Translations under genes and position numbers: made by a program
Source of the DNA: Thalassotalea euphylliae
Lineage (GTDB): Bacteria; Pseudomonadota; Gammaproteobacteria; Enterobacterales; Alteromonadaceae
Direction of reading: 5' to 3'
Length of the DNA: 64,000 nucleotides
NCBI RefSeq assembly: GCF_003390375.1
Contig: NZ_QUOT01000002.1
Location: 1 to 64,000, forward strand
The notes under the pieces: model-generated
What the model was told of the DNA's origin: nothing
Databases searched by the model: none
Seen by the model: only the letters and a program-made list of their open reading frames with translations
Shown: piece after piece, positions 1 through 8,368 of the stretch
How the letters are laid out: each line of letters opens with the position of its first letter
How positions within the stretch are numbered: the first letter of the stretch is position 1

Positions 1-433
1 ACTATGATAAAACCTATTTTATGAATCAAGAAAACGTCTAGGGTAGTCTGGTCGATTCATAATGCCTAATAAATTGTTAATGAAGTCATGAAAATTAGCC
101 TACTTTAATAACCTTATCAACCAATTGTAACTGTGTATTCAAAATGAATTACAAACTATTAAGGGTCGAAATCGACCATTTGAAATTAAGCAGACAGCCA
201 CTTTTGGATAGTAGAGTTTTTGAAAATCTTGTTTTCCTATATGATTCGGACTTTAGAAAGGTGATAAGGTTTTATTGAATCAGCTACACAAAATATTAGT
301 CGTTGGCAAATATGAGACTTTCTGGAAAGTTAAAACGTAAAGAAAATAAGTTTCGTGTCTATCACGGAAAGATCCAATAGCGATCCAGTGGTTTTAAAAA
401 TGTCTAAATTTTCTTTAAACATAGTTAGATAGA
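1..433. other. gene-free left edge
   Basis: No convincing coding region is seen on either strand. The longest small reading frame near the tRNA starts at the ATG at 312 and gives about 22 codons with no recognisable motif. The stretch lies immediately 3' of the tRNA-Ser gene, a position often used by integrating elements, but no integrase, direct repeat of the tRNA end or other mobile signature is visible in these bases. A short perfect inverted repeat is present at 164-177. Confidence 0.5.
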
Positions 434-521
434 TGGCGGTGACGGAGAGATTCGAACTCTCGATACGTTGCCGTATACACACTTTCCAGGCGTGCTCCTT
501 CAGCCACTCGGACACGTCACC
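434..521 (-). tRNA. tRNA-Ser (GGA)
   Basis: Read on the minus strand this is a complete class II tRNA of 88 nt including an encoded CCA (434-436). It has a 7-bp acceptor stem (438-444 with 515-521), the anticodon GGA within CCTGGAAAG, a long variable arm (TATACGGCAACGTATC) and a T arm with GTTCGAATC. The overall sequence closely resembles the E. coli tRNA-Ser that reads UCC/UCU. It lies downstream of nadA behind a terminator, so it is probably transcribed separately. Confidence 0.95.
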
Positions 522-594
522 TTATTTTGAATGGTTTGTCTTAGGTGAGAAGTTCACCAATAGACGGCGCTTTAAAAAAGCTGCGCTATGGTAG

Positions 595-620
595 AAAAAA
601 AGCCTTGTTTTAGCAAGGCT
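595..620 (-). terminator. rho-independent terminator of nadA
   Basis: AGCCTTG (601-607) pairs with CAAGGCT (614-620). On the minus strand the hairpin is followed by seven T residues. It sits between the nadA stop and the tRNA-Ser gene. Confidence 0.8.
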
Positions 621-703
621 TTCTTTATGATTTGCAGGTAACTGCTCAGTCGTTAATCAGTTAGCCTGATTTCAGCAACAAATGCTGCTGATTTGCTTAC
701 AGT

Positions 704-1744
704 TTAGCGCTTTAACGAGGCAGAAAATTCCAACATACGATTGGTTGAACGCAATGCACCTTCGCGTAGTTCCATGTCGACGAAAATTTCTTTACCAGAC
801 GGGTCGATAAGCGCTTCCTCAATCGCTTTTAGGCCATTCATTGCCATCCACGGACAATGTGCACAGCTGCGACATGCAGCGCCTTGACCTGCTGTTGGTG
901 CTTCGAAGAATTCTTTTTCTGGGCATAACTGCTGCATTTTGTAGAAAATGCCACGGTCCGTCGCGACAATAAACTTCTTGTTCGGTAATTCTTGTGCCGC
1001 TTTTATAAGTTGGCTAGTTGAACCCACCGCATCCGCTAATTCGACAATTTCCGCTGGCGATTCAGGGTGTACTAAAACGGCTGCATCAGGATGCAGACCT
1101 TTCATGTCCTTTAACGCTTTGGTTTTGAACTCGTCGTGAACGATACAAGCACCCTGCCACATCAGCATGTCGGCACCTGTTTGCTTTTCGATATAGTTAC
1201 CTAAGTGGCGGTCTGGGCCCCAAAGGATTTTTTCACCTTGTTCGTCTAAATGCTCAACGATTTCTAGTGCACAAGAAGAAGTAACAATCCAGTCTGCACG
1301 TGCTTTTACCGCGGTAGAAGTATTAGCGTAAACCACAACCGTACGATCTGGGTGCTCGTTACAGAAAGCATCGAACTTGTCGATTGGGCAGCCTAAGTCT
1401 AGTGAACAAGTGGCTTCAAGTGTAGGCATAACCACTGTTTTTTCTGGCGTTAGTACTTTGGCGGTTTCCCCCATAAAACGTACACCAGCAACAATTAAGG
1501 TGTCAGCTTCGTGCTGGTTACCAAAACGAGCCATTTCTAACGAGTCAGCAACACAGCCGCCGGTTTCTTCGGCTAGTGCTTGGATTTCTGGATCTGTGTA
1601 GTAATGCGCGATAAGTACTGCATTTTTTTCTTTTAACAGCTTTTTGATACTTTCTTTGTACTGCGCTTTTTGCTCAGCAGTAAGAGGCTGAGGTTTGGCA
1701 GGAAATTGAAAATCAATATCAACTGCTAAGTTCGATTGTGACAT
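704..1744 (-). CDS. nadA: quinolinate synthase NadA
   Basis: NadA condenses iminoaspartate with dihydroxyacetone phosphate to form quinolinate in de novo NAD synthesis in the cytoplasm. The 346-residue protein matches the length of the E. coli enzyme. The three cysteines that bind the oxygen-sensitive [4Fe-4S] cluster in the family are at C113, C200 and C297, and the C-terminal CxxCxxC (C291, C294, C297) is intact. The ATG at 1744 is preceded by AAAGGT. The gene lies beyond the tRNA-Lys array in the same order relative to tol-pal as in E. coli. Its partner nadB is not in the window. Confidence 0.97.
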   Translation of the reverse strand: MSQSNLAVDIDFQFPAKPQPLTAEQKAQYKESIKKLLKEKNAVLIAHYYTDPEIQALAEETGGCVADSLEMARFGNQHEADTLIVAGVRFMGETAKVLTPEKTVVMPTLEATCSLDLGCPIDKFDAFCNEHPDRTVVVYANTSTAVKARADWIVTSSCALEIVEHLDEQGEKILWGPDRHLGNYIEKQTGADMLMWQGACIVHDEFKTKALKDMKGLHPDAAVLVHPESPAEIVELADAVGSTSQLIKAAQELPNKKFIVATDRGIFYKMQQLCPEKEFFEAPTAGQGAACRSCAHCPWMAMNGLKAIEEALIDPSGKEIFVDMELREGALRSTNRMLEFSASLKR

Positions 1745-1791
1745 TACCTTTCTCTAAACTAATTTTTTGACGGGAACAAAATCGGGTGACG

Positions 1792-1797
1792 ATTATA
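1792..1797 (-). promoter_or_regulatory. possible -10 box of nadA
   Basis: On the minus strand a perfect TATAAT lies about 48 bases upstream of the nadA ATG. The hexamer 17 bases further upstream (TACACT) is a poor -35, so only the -10 element is supported. Confidence 0.4.
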
Positions 1798-1977
1798 CGC
1801 CAAAGCCATTAGAAAGTGTACCTAAGGTCATGGCGTTGTCATATATCCTAGTTAAAATCCGAATAACGGTGACTGCTTTCTTAAAACGCTATAAACAGGC
1901 CAATGCTCGCTTGGGCTTATTTGATTGTTAAATGGCAGAAATAGCGAGTTTAACTTTAAAGGTTTAAGAATAAAGAG

Positions 1978-2036
1978 TTGGTCTTAAAAGGATTTGAATT
2001 TTGATTGAGGTAAAACAGTTAAAAGCCTTGGCTTTA
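1978..2036 (-). pseudogene. degenerate tRNA-Lys-like unit 0
   Basis: This is the most decayed partial tRNA unit. A T-arm relic (ggatttgaattttgat) and the hairpin-forming block gttaaaagccttggcttta remain, but the acceptor stem is eroded. It lies at the nadA-proximal end of the tRNA-Lys array and would not fold as a tRNA. Confidence 0.5.
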
Positions 2037-2068
2037 ATATCTATTTTATTTGAGATTTGAGAGTAAAG

Positions 2069-2138
2069 TGCTCGGTAGTGAAGGATTTGAACCTTCGACA
2101 CTTAATTTAGGTAAAAACGTTAAACGCCTTGGCTTTGG
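2069..2138 (-). pseudogene. degenerate tRNA-Lys 3'-half unit 1
   Basis: The T arm (gaaggatttgaaccttc) is identical to that of the intact tRNA-Lys genes, while the 3' acceptor strand has one change and the CCA position reads tgc on the plus strand. The D arm and 5' acceptor strand are absent. In their place is a spacer and a block containing gccttggc that pairs with itself. Confidence 0.6.
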
Positions 2139-2171
2139 GTATCACTGTAAACTTTAGACTTGAAGTAAAGC

Positions 2172-2241
2172 TGGTCGGTCGTGAAGGTTTTGAACCTTCG
2201 ACACGTAGTTTGGGTAAGAACGTTAAAAGCCTTGGCTTTGA
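2172..2241 (-). pseudogene. degenerate tRNA-Lys 3'-half unit 2
   Basis: This is the best preserved partial unit. Its acceptor 3' strand and CCA (tggtcggtcgt on the plus strand) are identical to the functional genes and the T arm differs by one base. The sequence then departs from tRNA-Lys: a longer spacer, the anticodon-loop relic ttaaaag, and ttggcttt instead of the D arm. It cannot form an acceptor stem because the 5' strand is missing. Confidence 0.65.
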
Positions 2242-2273
2242 TTTTTACGGTAAATTAGGATTCGTAAGTAAGG

Positions 2274-2343
2274 TGGACGCTCGTAAAAGATTTGAGTCTT
2301 CGACACTTAATTTAGGTAAAAACGTTAAAAGCCTTGGCTTTGG
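2274..2343 (-). pseudogene. degenerate tRNA-Lys 3'-half unit 3
   Basis: Same architecture as the two neighbouring partial units at a spacing of about 102 bases. The acceptor strand is mutated (tggacgctcgt) and the T stem carries paired changes (aaaagatttgagtctt), while the spacer is almost the same as in unit 1. A spurious reading frame runs through units 1-3 on the plus strand. Confidence 0.6.
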
Positions 2344-2376
2344 GATTCGCTGTTAGTAATGGGTATAAGTGTAAGG

Positions 2377-2452
2377 TGGTCGGTCGTGAAGGATTTGAAC
2401 CTTCGACAAATTGGTTAAAAGCCAACTGCTCTACCAACTGAGCTAACGACCG
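2377..2452 (-). tRNA. tRNA-Lys (UUU), copy 1
   Basis: A complete 76-nt tRNA with encoded CCA at 2377-2379, acceptor stem 2381-2387 with 2446-2452, and anticodon loop CTTTTAA giving anticodon UUU. It closely resembles E. coli tRNA-Lys. It stands between degenerate units 3 and 4, so the last intact gene of the array is surrounded by decayed relatives. Confidence 0.96.
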
Positions 2453-2496
2453 ATATAGATTTGATTTTTGTCACCACTCTAACAAGGTTAGAAAGG

Positions 2497-2563
2497 TTGT
2501 AGGCCGTGAAGGATTTGAACCTTGGACCATTCTTTGGGTTTAAGTGTTAAAAGCCTTGGCTTT
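2497..2563 (-). pseudogene. degenerate tRNA-Lys 3'-half unit 4
   Basis: The T arm is retained (gaaggatttgaacctt), the acceptor strand is altered (taggccgt) and the spacer tttgggtttaagt differs from units 1-3. It ends in the perfect inverted repeat AAAAGCC-TT-GGCTTTT, which resembles a small terminator hairpin. The unit and its downstream spacer are repeated with a 100-base period in unit 5. Confidence 0.6.
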
Positions 2564-2696
2564 TCTCTCTACTTAAACTCATTCACCTGAAAAAGGTGCT
2601 AGGTCGTGAAGTAATTAAACCTTCGACCTTTCTTTGGGTTTAAGTGTTAAAAGCCTCGGCTTTTCACTCTACTTAAACTCATTCACCTGAAAAAGG
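2533..2696. repeat. 100-bp-period tandem duplication in the tRNA array
   Basis: The segments beginning at 2533 and 2633 share nearly identical sequence for about 64 bases (tttgggtttaagtgttaaaa, then aagcc, then ctacttaaactcattcacct up to aaaaggtg). This shows recent tandem duplication of a unit consisting of a partial tRNA plus spacer. Confidence 0.75.
2597..2665 (-). pseudogene. degenerate tRNA-Lys 3'-half unit 5
   Basis: A sister of unit 4 by tandem duplication. The acceptor strand aggtcgt is close to the functional genes, but the T stem is broken (gaagtaattaaaccttc). The terminal hairpin reads AAAAGCC-TC-GGCTTTT. Confidence 0.6.
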
Positions 2697-2772
2697 TGGT
2701 CGGTCGTGAAGGATTTGAACCTTCGACAAATTGGTTAAAAGCCAACTGCTCTACCAACTGAGCTAACGACCG
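2697..2772 (-). tRNA. tRNA-Lys (UUU), copy 2
   Basis: Identical over its 76 nt to copy 1, with encoded CCA, anticodon UUU and a full cloverleaf. It is the first intact gene upstream of degenerate unit 5 in transcription order. Confidence 0.96.
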
Positions 2773-2817
2773 ATATAGATTTGATATTTTGTCACCGCTC
2801 TAACTAGGTTAGAAAGG

Positions 2818-2893
2818 TGGTCGGTCGTGAAGGATTTGAACCTTCGACAAATTGGTTAAAAGCCAACTGCTCTACCAACTGAGCTAACGACCG
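2818..2893 (-). tRNA. tRNA-Lys (UUU), copy 3
   Basis: Complete 76-nt tRNA-Lys with anticodon UUU and encoded CCA, identical in sequence to its neighbours. The spacer to copy 2 (2773-2817) is very similar to the spacer between copy 1 and unit 4, again showing unit duplication. Confidence 0.96.
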
Positions 2894-2920
2894 ATATCAG
2901 ATTTTAATTTCTGTTACTTA

Positions 2921-2971
2921 CTTAACTGTCAATTACTTAACTCTCAGTTATTTAACTGTCAATTACTTAAC
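2921..2971. repeat. 15-bp tandem repeat in tRNA spacer
   Basis: Three consecutive 15-base units (cttaactgtcaatta, cttaactctcagtta, tttaactgtcaatta) followed by a partial fourth fill the spacer between tRNA-Lys copies 3 and 4. The function is unknown. Confidence 0.8.
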
Positions 2972-2984
2972 AAGGTTAAGAAAG

Positions 2985-3060
2985 TGGTCGGTCGTGAAGG
3001 ATTTGAACCTTCGACAAATTGGTTAAAAGCCAACTGCTCTACCAACTGAGCTAACGACCG
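2985..3060 (-). tRNA. tRNA-Lys (UUU), copy 4
   Basis: Complete 76-nt tRNA-Lys with anticodon UUU and encoded CCA, the same sequence as the other five intact copies. Confidence 0.96.
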
Positions 3061-3125
3061 ATATCAGAATTTTTACGACAATTTACATCACTACTTATTT
3101 GGTATTCGCACTGCTGCGAAAAGAG

Positions 3126-3201
3126 TGGTCGGTCGTGAAGGATTTGAACCTTCGACAAATTGGTTAAAAGCCAACTGCTCTACCAACTGAGCTAACGACC
3201 G
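3126..3201 (-). tRNA. tRNA-Lys (UUU), copy 5
   Basis: Complete 76-nt tRNA-Lys with anticodon UUU and encoded CCA. Translation of this region gives a false coding frame on the minus strand that should not be annotated. Confidence 0.96.
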
Positions 3202-3255
3202 ATATAAATTGTTGTCACAAATGAGTTGTCTCACACTTCTCCTTGGTAAGAAAAG

Positions 3256-3331
3256 TGGTCGGTCGTGAAGGATTTGAACCTTCGACAAATTGGTTAAAAG
3301 CCAACTGCTCTACCAACTGAGCTAACGACCG
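3256..3331 (-). tRNA. tRNA-Lys (UUU), copy 6
   Basis: Complete 76-nt tRNA-Lys with anticodon UUU and encoded CCA. It is the promoter-proximal gene of the array, directly downstream of a good promoter with a GC-rich discriminator. Confidence 0.96.
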
Positions 3332-3372
3332 ACATTTGTTGTTGCGTTGCCCTCTCGTTCAACGCGCCGCAT

Positions 3373-3400
3373 ATGATACTTATAATTTTTGTCAGTGCAA
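3373..3400 (-). promoter_or_regulatory. sigma70 promoter of the tRNA-Lys array
   Basis: On the minus strand TTGCAC (3395-3400) and TATCAT (3373-3378) are separated by 16 bases and followed by a GC-rich stretch (gcggcgcg). Such discriminators are typical of stable-RNA promoters under stringent control. It lies 41 bases upstream of the first tRNA. Confidence 0.65.
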
Positions 3401-3477
3401 CAACATTTTTGATGTTTTTTAGTAATTCAGGTTTGTTTGCCCAAATAGCAAACAAATAGAATAAGTTACCGACAAAT

Positions 3478-4245
3478 TTACTGTAAACTTTGCAATCTAG
3501 GCTGGGCTAATTGTGCTGCAGTCGAGTCTGGGTACTGCGCAATCAATTGCTGATACATAGCAACCGCTTTAGCGTTTTGACCTTGCTTTTGTGCGACCAT
3601 GCCTAGTTTTAGCATAGCATCAGGGCGTTTATTTGAAGTGGTGTGACGCTGAACGACAATATCGAACTCAGCGGCAGCTTGCGCCAACTCACCTTTGTTG
3701 AATAACAACTGACCTAGCCAATAATGAGCATTAGGTGCGTAGGAAGAATTAGGAAAATTTTTATTGAACGCTTGAAACTCTGGAATGGCTTTATCGTACT
3801 GCTTTTCTTTAAGCACCATATTAACTGCACGATCATACGCTTGATTTTCAGTTAAATTGCTACTGTAGTTAGTTGCGGGAGCTGAACCTTGCGGTGCTGC
3901 GAGTGCAGCAGGCACTTGGGCAGGCGTTTTAAGCGCTTCAGAAACACGGCGTTCAATTTCTTGATACAGCTCGCGTTGACGTTCAAGCACTTGCGTGAGT
4001 TGGTGGCTATGCAACTCAGTTACACCGCGCAATTCACTCATTTCCGTTTGTAATTCATCAAGCTGACGTTGAATATTTACTTGTGCTCGATTACGTGCGC
4101 TTAATTGACGCTCTAAATTCGCGATACGATCTGACAACGAACCAGAGCCAGCATTTACTTCTAACACCGGTGCCGGTTGCTGAGCTAACACTACAGGAGT
4201 GCTAGCTGCAACAAAAAGCCCGAATAAAACTTTATTGAGTTTCAT
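3478..4245 (-). CDS. cpoB: CpoB (YbgF), Tol-Pal-associated periplasmic TPR protein
   Basis: CpoB is the periplasmic partner of TolA that coordinates peptidoglycan synthesis (PBP1B) with outer-membrane constriction at division. The 255-residue protein starts with a signal peptide (about residues 1-21, cleavage near VLA-QQ). A coiled-coil trimerisation segment follows (about 38-100), then a linker rich in Ala and Pro and three TPR-like repeats (about 132-255). The ATG at 4245 is preceded by AGGACGG. It is the last protein gene of the tol-pal operon, 40 bases after pal. Confidence 0.93.
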   Translation of the reverse strand: MKLNKVLFGLFVAASTPVVLAQQPAPVLEVNAGSGSLSDRIANLERQLSARNRAQVNIQRQLDELQTEMSELRGVTELHSHQLTQVLERQRELYQEIERRVSEALKTPAQVPAALAAPQGSAPATNYSSNLTENQAYDRAVNMVLKEKQYDKAIPEFQAFNKNFPNSSYAPNAHYWLGQLLFNKGELAQAAAEFDIVVQRHTTSNKRPDAMLKLGMVAQKQGQNAKAVAMYQQLIAQYPDSTAAQLAQPRLQSLQ

Positions 4246-4285
4246 TACCGTCCTATTTACCTAGTTACTTGTAATTAGTTACGAA

Positions 4286-4831
4286 TTAGTAAACTAATAC
4301 AGCACGACGGTTTTTAGCAAAAGCCGCTTCAGTGCGATCTTTTACCATTGGCTTTTCTTCACCGTAGCTTACAACGCTAAGTTGTGACGGAGAAACGCCC
4401 ATGTTTTCTAAGTAAGTAACAACCGCTTTTGCACGACGCTCGCCAAGTGCAATGTTGTATTCTGGTGTACCGCGCTCATCTGCGTGGCCTTCAATTAGTA
4501 CTTTAACACCTGAGTTGTTGTTCAAGTATTTAGCATGCGCATCAAGCATTGCTGAGTATGAACCTGATAATGACGAAGTATCGAAATCGAAGTAGACAAT
4601 GTGCTCAGAGCGAAGCTGCTCTAATTCACGACGCTTTTGCTCTTCAATTTCAGCTGCGCGTTGTGCCGCAGTTACTTGTACGTTGTCTGACGTTTGAGTT
4701 TGTGAAGCTGTTTGACTTGCGTTGGTGTCAACTTGGCTTTGACCGTCAGTGTCTGAGCTTGAGCTACAAGCTCCTAATGCAAGCATAGGTAATGCAATTG
4801 CTACACTCTTCATTACTTTATTCAAGCGCAT
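4286..4831 (-). CDS. pal: peptidoglycan-associated lipoprotein Pal
   Basis: Pal anchors the outer membrane to peptidoglycan and binds TolB. I chose the ATG at 4831 (MRLNKVMKS) because AAGGA lies seven bases upstream. An in-frame ATG at 4849 would add six residues and has no such site. The product has a lipoprotein signal ending LALGAC, so the cysteine should be lipidated. A Ser/Gln/Thr-rich linker follows, then a C-terminal OmpA-like domain with the family features FDFD, EGHADERGTPEYN and GERRA, which bind diaminopimelate. Length (181 residues) is normal. Confidence 0.95.
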   Translation of the reverse strand: MRLNKVMKSVAIALPMLALGACSSSSDTDGQSQVDTNASQTASQTQTSDNVQVTAAQRAAEIEEQKRRELEQLRSEHIVYFDFDTSSLSGSYSAMLDAHAKYLNNNSGVKVLIEGHADERGTPEYNIALGERRAKAVVTYLENMGVSPSQLSVVSYGEEKPMVKDRTEAAFAKNRRAVLVY

Positions 4832-4873
4832 TTTATTTTCCTTATTCATGTAAATAGAATTAACTAATAATTA

Positions 4874-6244
4874 TTATAAAAATGGTGACCAAGCTGGCGA
4901 TTTTACTTGTCCATTCAATGCCGGTAAGCGAGCTTTGAAGCGGCCATCAACAGACACTAAACTCAACACTTGGCGACTTCTGTGCATAGTGCTATAGATT
5001 ATCATGCCACCATTTGGTGATACACTCGGCGACTCATCTAAGCGAGTTTTTGTTAATACTTGGAATACACCAGTATCTAACTCTTGTTTCGCTAAATGGT
5101 ACTGACCGCGCGTTCGGTTAACCATAATTAATTGACGACCATCAGGGGTTAAACTACCGCCTAAGTTCATTTCGCCGTCAAATGTTAAGCGTCTTACTTT
5201 ACCATCGACTAAATTTACGCGATAAAGCTGTGGTTTTCCACCCCGTTCTGAACTAAAAATCAATGAATTACCGTCAGGACTCCAACTTGGTTCCGTGTCG
5301 ATCGCACGATGGCGAGTCACTCGACGTAACTTATTAGAAGCGATGTCTAACGTATAAATTTCAGGGTTACCATCTTTTGACAGCACTAATGCCAGTTTTT
5401 TGCCATCTGGTGAGAAACGCGGTGCGCCATTGATACCAGAGAATGAACTGATTAAACGGCGCTTACCTGTATAGATATCAATAATATGAACTTGCGCTTG
5501 GCGGTTTTCAAACGTTACATATGCTAACTGCTCAGCACTTGGGTGCCACGCTGGTGACATTAAAGGTTCTTTTGACTTTAATAGCACTTGCTCGTTGTGA
5601 CCGTCGTAATCAGCAAAAACCAATTGGTAAGGGAAATCGCCATTGTCACGCACTATGACGTAAGCAATTTTCGTTAAGAATGCACCGCGCTCACCGGTCA
5701 GTTTTTCATAAACAGCATTACTAATTTGGTGAGCAAAGCGACGAAATTGACTCGCACCAATTTGTGCGCCGCTGTCTAACATTAAGTGTGCTGAGTCTGC
5801 AACTAAACGACCGCCACTTAACATTTGAGATTTACCGCCTGTGATTTGGCCGCGAATTACGTCAATTAACTGGTAGTTTACTTGATAGCGCCCAATACCC
5901 GCTTCACTTACGCTACCCACTACGATTGCTTCAACGCCTTCCGCTGCCCACGCTGCGTAGTCTACATCTTTATCTGTATATACTTGCTGTGGATAGCGAC
6001 TCGCCGCAATTGGGCTAAACTTGCCACTTCGCAATAAGTCATCACTTACGACTTTGCTGATATTTTCAGGCATAGGGCCTGCGCCTTGCCATTGAAATGG
6101 CAGAACAGCGATTGGGCGTGCGCTGTCAACACCTTCTGTGATGACAATTTCTAACGTTGCCGAGGCATGGCTCGACATCATTAATAGTGCAAATGACAAT
6201 ACCAGCTTTAGCGACTGGCGCATGGCGTTAAATTGTTGAAACAT
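4874..6244 (-). CDS. tolB: Tol-Pal system periplasmic protein TolB
   Basis: TolB is the periplasmic relay between Pal and TolA. The 456-residue product has a signal peptide ending near SSHASA, an N-terminal alpha/beta domain (about 30-190) and a six-bladed beta-propeller shown by repeated WSPDG/FSPDGKK motifs (about 200-456). The residues after the signal ([11 protein letters not shown]) match the TolA-box region of the family. The start may be the ATG at 6244 or the one seven codons later (MRQSLK); neither has a strong ribosome site. It lies 60 bases downstream of tolA. Confidence 0.95.
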   Translation of the reverse strand: MFQQFNAMRQSLKLVLSFALLMMSSHASATLEIVITEGVDSARPIAVLPFQWQGAGPMPENISKVVSDDLLRSGKFSPIAASRYPQQVYTDKDVDYAAWAAEGVEAIVVGSVSEAGIGRYQVNYQLIDVIRGQITGGKSQMLSGGRLVADSAHLMLDSGAQIGASQFRRFAHQISNAVYEKLTGERGAFLTKIAYVIVRDNGDFPYQLVFADYDGHNEQVLLKSKEPLMSPAWHPSAEQLAYVTFENRQAQVHIIDIYTGKRRLISSFSGINGAPRFSPDGKKLALVLSKDGNPEIYTLDIASNKLRRVTRHRAIDTEPSWSPDGNSLIFSSERGGKPQLYRVNLVDGKVRRLTFDGEMNLGGSLTPDGRQLIMVNRTRGQYHLAKQELDTGVFQVLTKTRLDESPSVSPNGGMIIYSTMHRSRQVLSLVSVDGRFKARLPALNGQVKSPAWSPFL

Positions 6245-6304
6245 ATATTTTTGCTTTACTCGTTGTGGCTCTGTTAATAATTTTTATCTTGCATAGTGAC
6301 CAAT

Positions 6305-7249
6305 TTAGAACTCTGGTACTACGGTTAAGCTAATTCTTCGCATTTGCGCAAACACTTCTGGATCTTTTGATACCGGTAAAGTTGCCGCTTTATAAACCGC
6401 ATTTTTAGCTGCGTTACAAACAACCGCACTGCCCTGGCCAGTTTGCACATTAGTCACAAATCCAGATGGTGCTAGAGTTATGGTCAATTTACAAGACTTT
6501 CCTTCCATCGTAGAGCGGTCGGTGATCAAGTGTCGCTTTATCGTTTGGGTAATAAGCGCTGTGTAGCGGCTGATTTCTGACTGCATTTGCTGACCACGCG
6601 CACGTTGTCTTGCCGCCATTTCTTGCGCCATTTGCTCAGCTAGCAATTGTTCCTGCCTTGCTCGCTCTTTCGCTTCTTGTGCTTTACGTTTGCGCTCTGC
6701 TTCAGCTTTGCGCTTGCGTTCTTGCTCTTTCTTTTTACGAATAGCTTCTTCGCGTTCACGTTTCTTTTTCGCTTCAGCGGCTGCTTTTTCTTTGCGCTTA
6801 CGCTCTTGCTCTTTTTTCTTACGCGCTTTTTCTGCAGCTATTGCTTTTTGTTTGGCTTGGCGGGCTTTTTCTTCTGCAATGCGCTTATTTTTTTCCTTTT
6901 GCTTGCGCTGCTGTTCGAGCTTTTTAATACGCGCTTGCTCTTTTGCTTTACGGCGTTTAGCCGCTTCGGCTTTTTCCTTTTGCTCACGAATGCGTTTTTG
7001 CTTGGCCGCTTCTGCTCTTGCTTTTTCCTCACGTAGCTTTTTCGCGTGATTTTCAATCACAGAATTGTCAACAACAACCGCTTGAATAGGGTTTAAGTTA
7101 ACTTGCATTGGCGCGGGCTTAGGAGGGTGCGAAGTAAAATTACCAAAAAGTAGCACCATGCCCAGCGCAAAGTGCAAACTTAGACTTAAACCAACAGGTG
7201 AGGTTAACTTGCTAAGTAGCACTTTCGAAGAAGTCAGTTTATTGGGCAC
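6305..7249 (-). CDS. tolA: TolA, inner-membrane energy transducer
   Basis: TolA couples the proton motive force sensed by TolQR to Pal and TolB at the outer membrane. The 314-residue protein has one N-terminal transmembrane segment (about 16-37) and a very long Lys/Arg/Glu/Ala helical domain (about 62-215, full of RKRKEK and KKKEQ runs). It ends in a globular domain (about 220-314) with two cysteines (in SCKLTI and VVCNAA) that are normally disulfide-linked. The repetitive helix creates false open frames on the opposite strand. Only three bases separate it from tolR. Confidence 0.93.
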   Translation of the reverse strand: MPNKLTSSKVLLSKLTSPVGLSLSLHFALGMVLLFGNFTSHPPKPAPMQVNLNPIQAVVVDNSVIENHAKKLREEKARAEAAKQKRIREQKEKAEAAKRRKAKEQARIKKLEQQRKQKEKNKRIAEEKARQAKQKAIAAEKARKKKEQERKRKEKAAAEAKKKREREEAIRKKKEQERKRKAEAERKRKAQEAKERARQEQLLAEQMAQEMAARQRARGQQMQSEISRYTALITQTIKRHLITDRSTMEGKSCKLTITLAPSGFVTNVQTGQGSAVVCNAAKNAVYKAATLPVSKDPEVFAQMRRISLTVVPEF

Positions 7250-7252
7250 GCC

Positions 7253-7675
7253 TTATTTCTCCGGCGTGTCTGTCATCAAGCCAACCGAAGGCACACCCGC
7301 TTTTTGCAGTAGAACCATCAATTGAATAACCGCATCATAAGAAACCGCACCGTCACCGTTAACGACAACAGGTTTTTTCGGGTCTTGTTGAAGTTGGGCG
7401 GCAATTTCAATTTCCAGCTCTTGTGCGCTAACGCGTTTGTTCTTACCTGCCCCTTCTGCAATATAATAATTACCTTGCGCATCAACTGACGCAACAATAG
7501 GCGTTTTGCTGTCTTTATCCAGCGGCTCTGAATCAGCTTTTGGTAGATCGACTTTAACCCCTTGGGTGATAAGCGGCGCAGTAACCATAAAGATGATCAG
7601 CAACACCAACATGACATCGATGTAGGGAACTACATTGATTTCCGCAACTTTTCTTCGTCTAACACGGTTATACAT
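7253..7675 (-). CDS. tolR: TolR, proton-channel subunit
   Basis: TolR is an ExbD/TolR-family protein with one transmembrane helix (about 15-37) and a periplasmic domain. Asp20 in the segment VVPYIDVMLVLL corresponds to the essential proton-path aspartate (D23 in E. coli). The 140-residue length is typical. It lies between tolQ (15-base gap) and tolA (3-base gap), so the three are surely co-transcribed. Confidence 0.95.
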   Translation of the reverse strand: MYNRVRRRKVAEINVVPYIDVMLVLLIIFMVTAPLITQGVKVDLPKADSEPLDKDSKTPIVASVDAQGNYYIAEGAGKNKRVSAQELEIEIAAQLQQDPKKPVVVNGDGAVSYDAVIQLMVLLQKAGVPSVGLMTDTPEK

Positions 7676-7690
7676 AATGTACTCCGCCTC

Positions 7691-8368
7691 TTAGTGCTCA
7701 ATCGCAGATTGACGATGTAAAATAGAAGAGAACTCTTCCATAAAGTTGCCATAGCTATTTTCAAGTTTTTCAACTTTATGACTAAAGCGGTTAAACGCCA
7801 TTACTGCAGGAATTGCAGCAAATAACCCCATAGCGGTTGCCACAAGTGCTTCGGCAATACCTGGCGCTACCATAGCTAGCGTTGCTTGTTGCACTGCACC
7901 TAGAGCAATAAAAGAATTCATAATGCCCCAAACGGTACCGAATAAACCGATATACGGGCTAATAGAACCTACTGTCGCCATAAAAGGTAAGTGGGTTTCT
8001 AAACTGTCGACTTCGCGTGACAGCGCAACACGCATTGCGCGATGAGTACCGTCAACTATTGCTTGCGGCGATTGAATATTACTTTTGCGTAATCGGGCAA
8101 ATTCTTTAAATCCTGCAACAAATAAGCTTTCAATACCTTGAACGTGCTGGCGAGATGAGATTTCGTTATAAAGTTTAGTTAAGTCAGCCCCACTCCAAAA
8201 CCTATCTTCAAATTGTTTTAGTTGATTTGCAGCCTGATCTAGCGCCTTTTTGCGCTGAAAAATCATCGCCCAACAGGCAATTGAGAATGCTAACAAGATC
8301 AGCATTACCGATTTAACTAATAAACTAGCTTGAAGAAATAAATCAAAAATTGATAATTCAGCTGACAC
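7691..8368 (-). CDS. tolQ: TolQ, proton-channel subunit
   Basis: TolQ is a MotA/TolQ/ExbB-family inner-membrane protein that forms the stator with TolR. The 225-residue sequence has three predicted membrane helices (about 16-37, 128-152 and 167-191). The family signature [10 protein letters not shown] is in the second helix and [18 protein letters not shown] in the third. Its start overlaps the end of ybgC by 11 bases, which suggests translational coupling. Confidence 0.96.
   Translation of the reverse strand: MSAELSIFDLFLQASLLVKSVMLILLAFSIACWAMIFQRKKALDQAANQLKQFEDRFWSGADLTKLYNEISSRQHVQGIESLFVAGFKEFARLRKSNIQSPQAIVDGTHRAMRVALSREVDSLETHLPFMATVGSISPYIGLFGTVWGIMNSFIALGAVQQATLAMVAPGIAEALVATAMGLFAAIPAVMAFNRFSHKVEKLENSYGNFMEEFSSILHRQSAIEH

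Noticed and set aside
1..433. Integrated island next to tRNA-Ser
   Set aside because: No integrase, repeat of the tRNA end or mobile gene is visible; the window stops too early to judge.
2129..2356. 75-codon plus-strand frame across partial tRNA units
   Set aside because: The peptide (VGREGFEPSTRSLG) is the well-known false translation of tRNA sequence. The region is tRNA-derived.
3091..3288. 65-codon minus-strand frame
   Set aside because: It runs through two intact tRNA-Lys genes and is an artefact.
6647..7056. Several open frames opposite or shifted from tolA
   Set aside because: They are produced by the repetitive Lys/Arg/Ala/Glu codons of the TolA helix; all composition follows from that gene.
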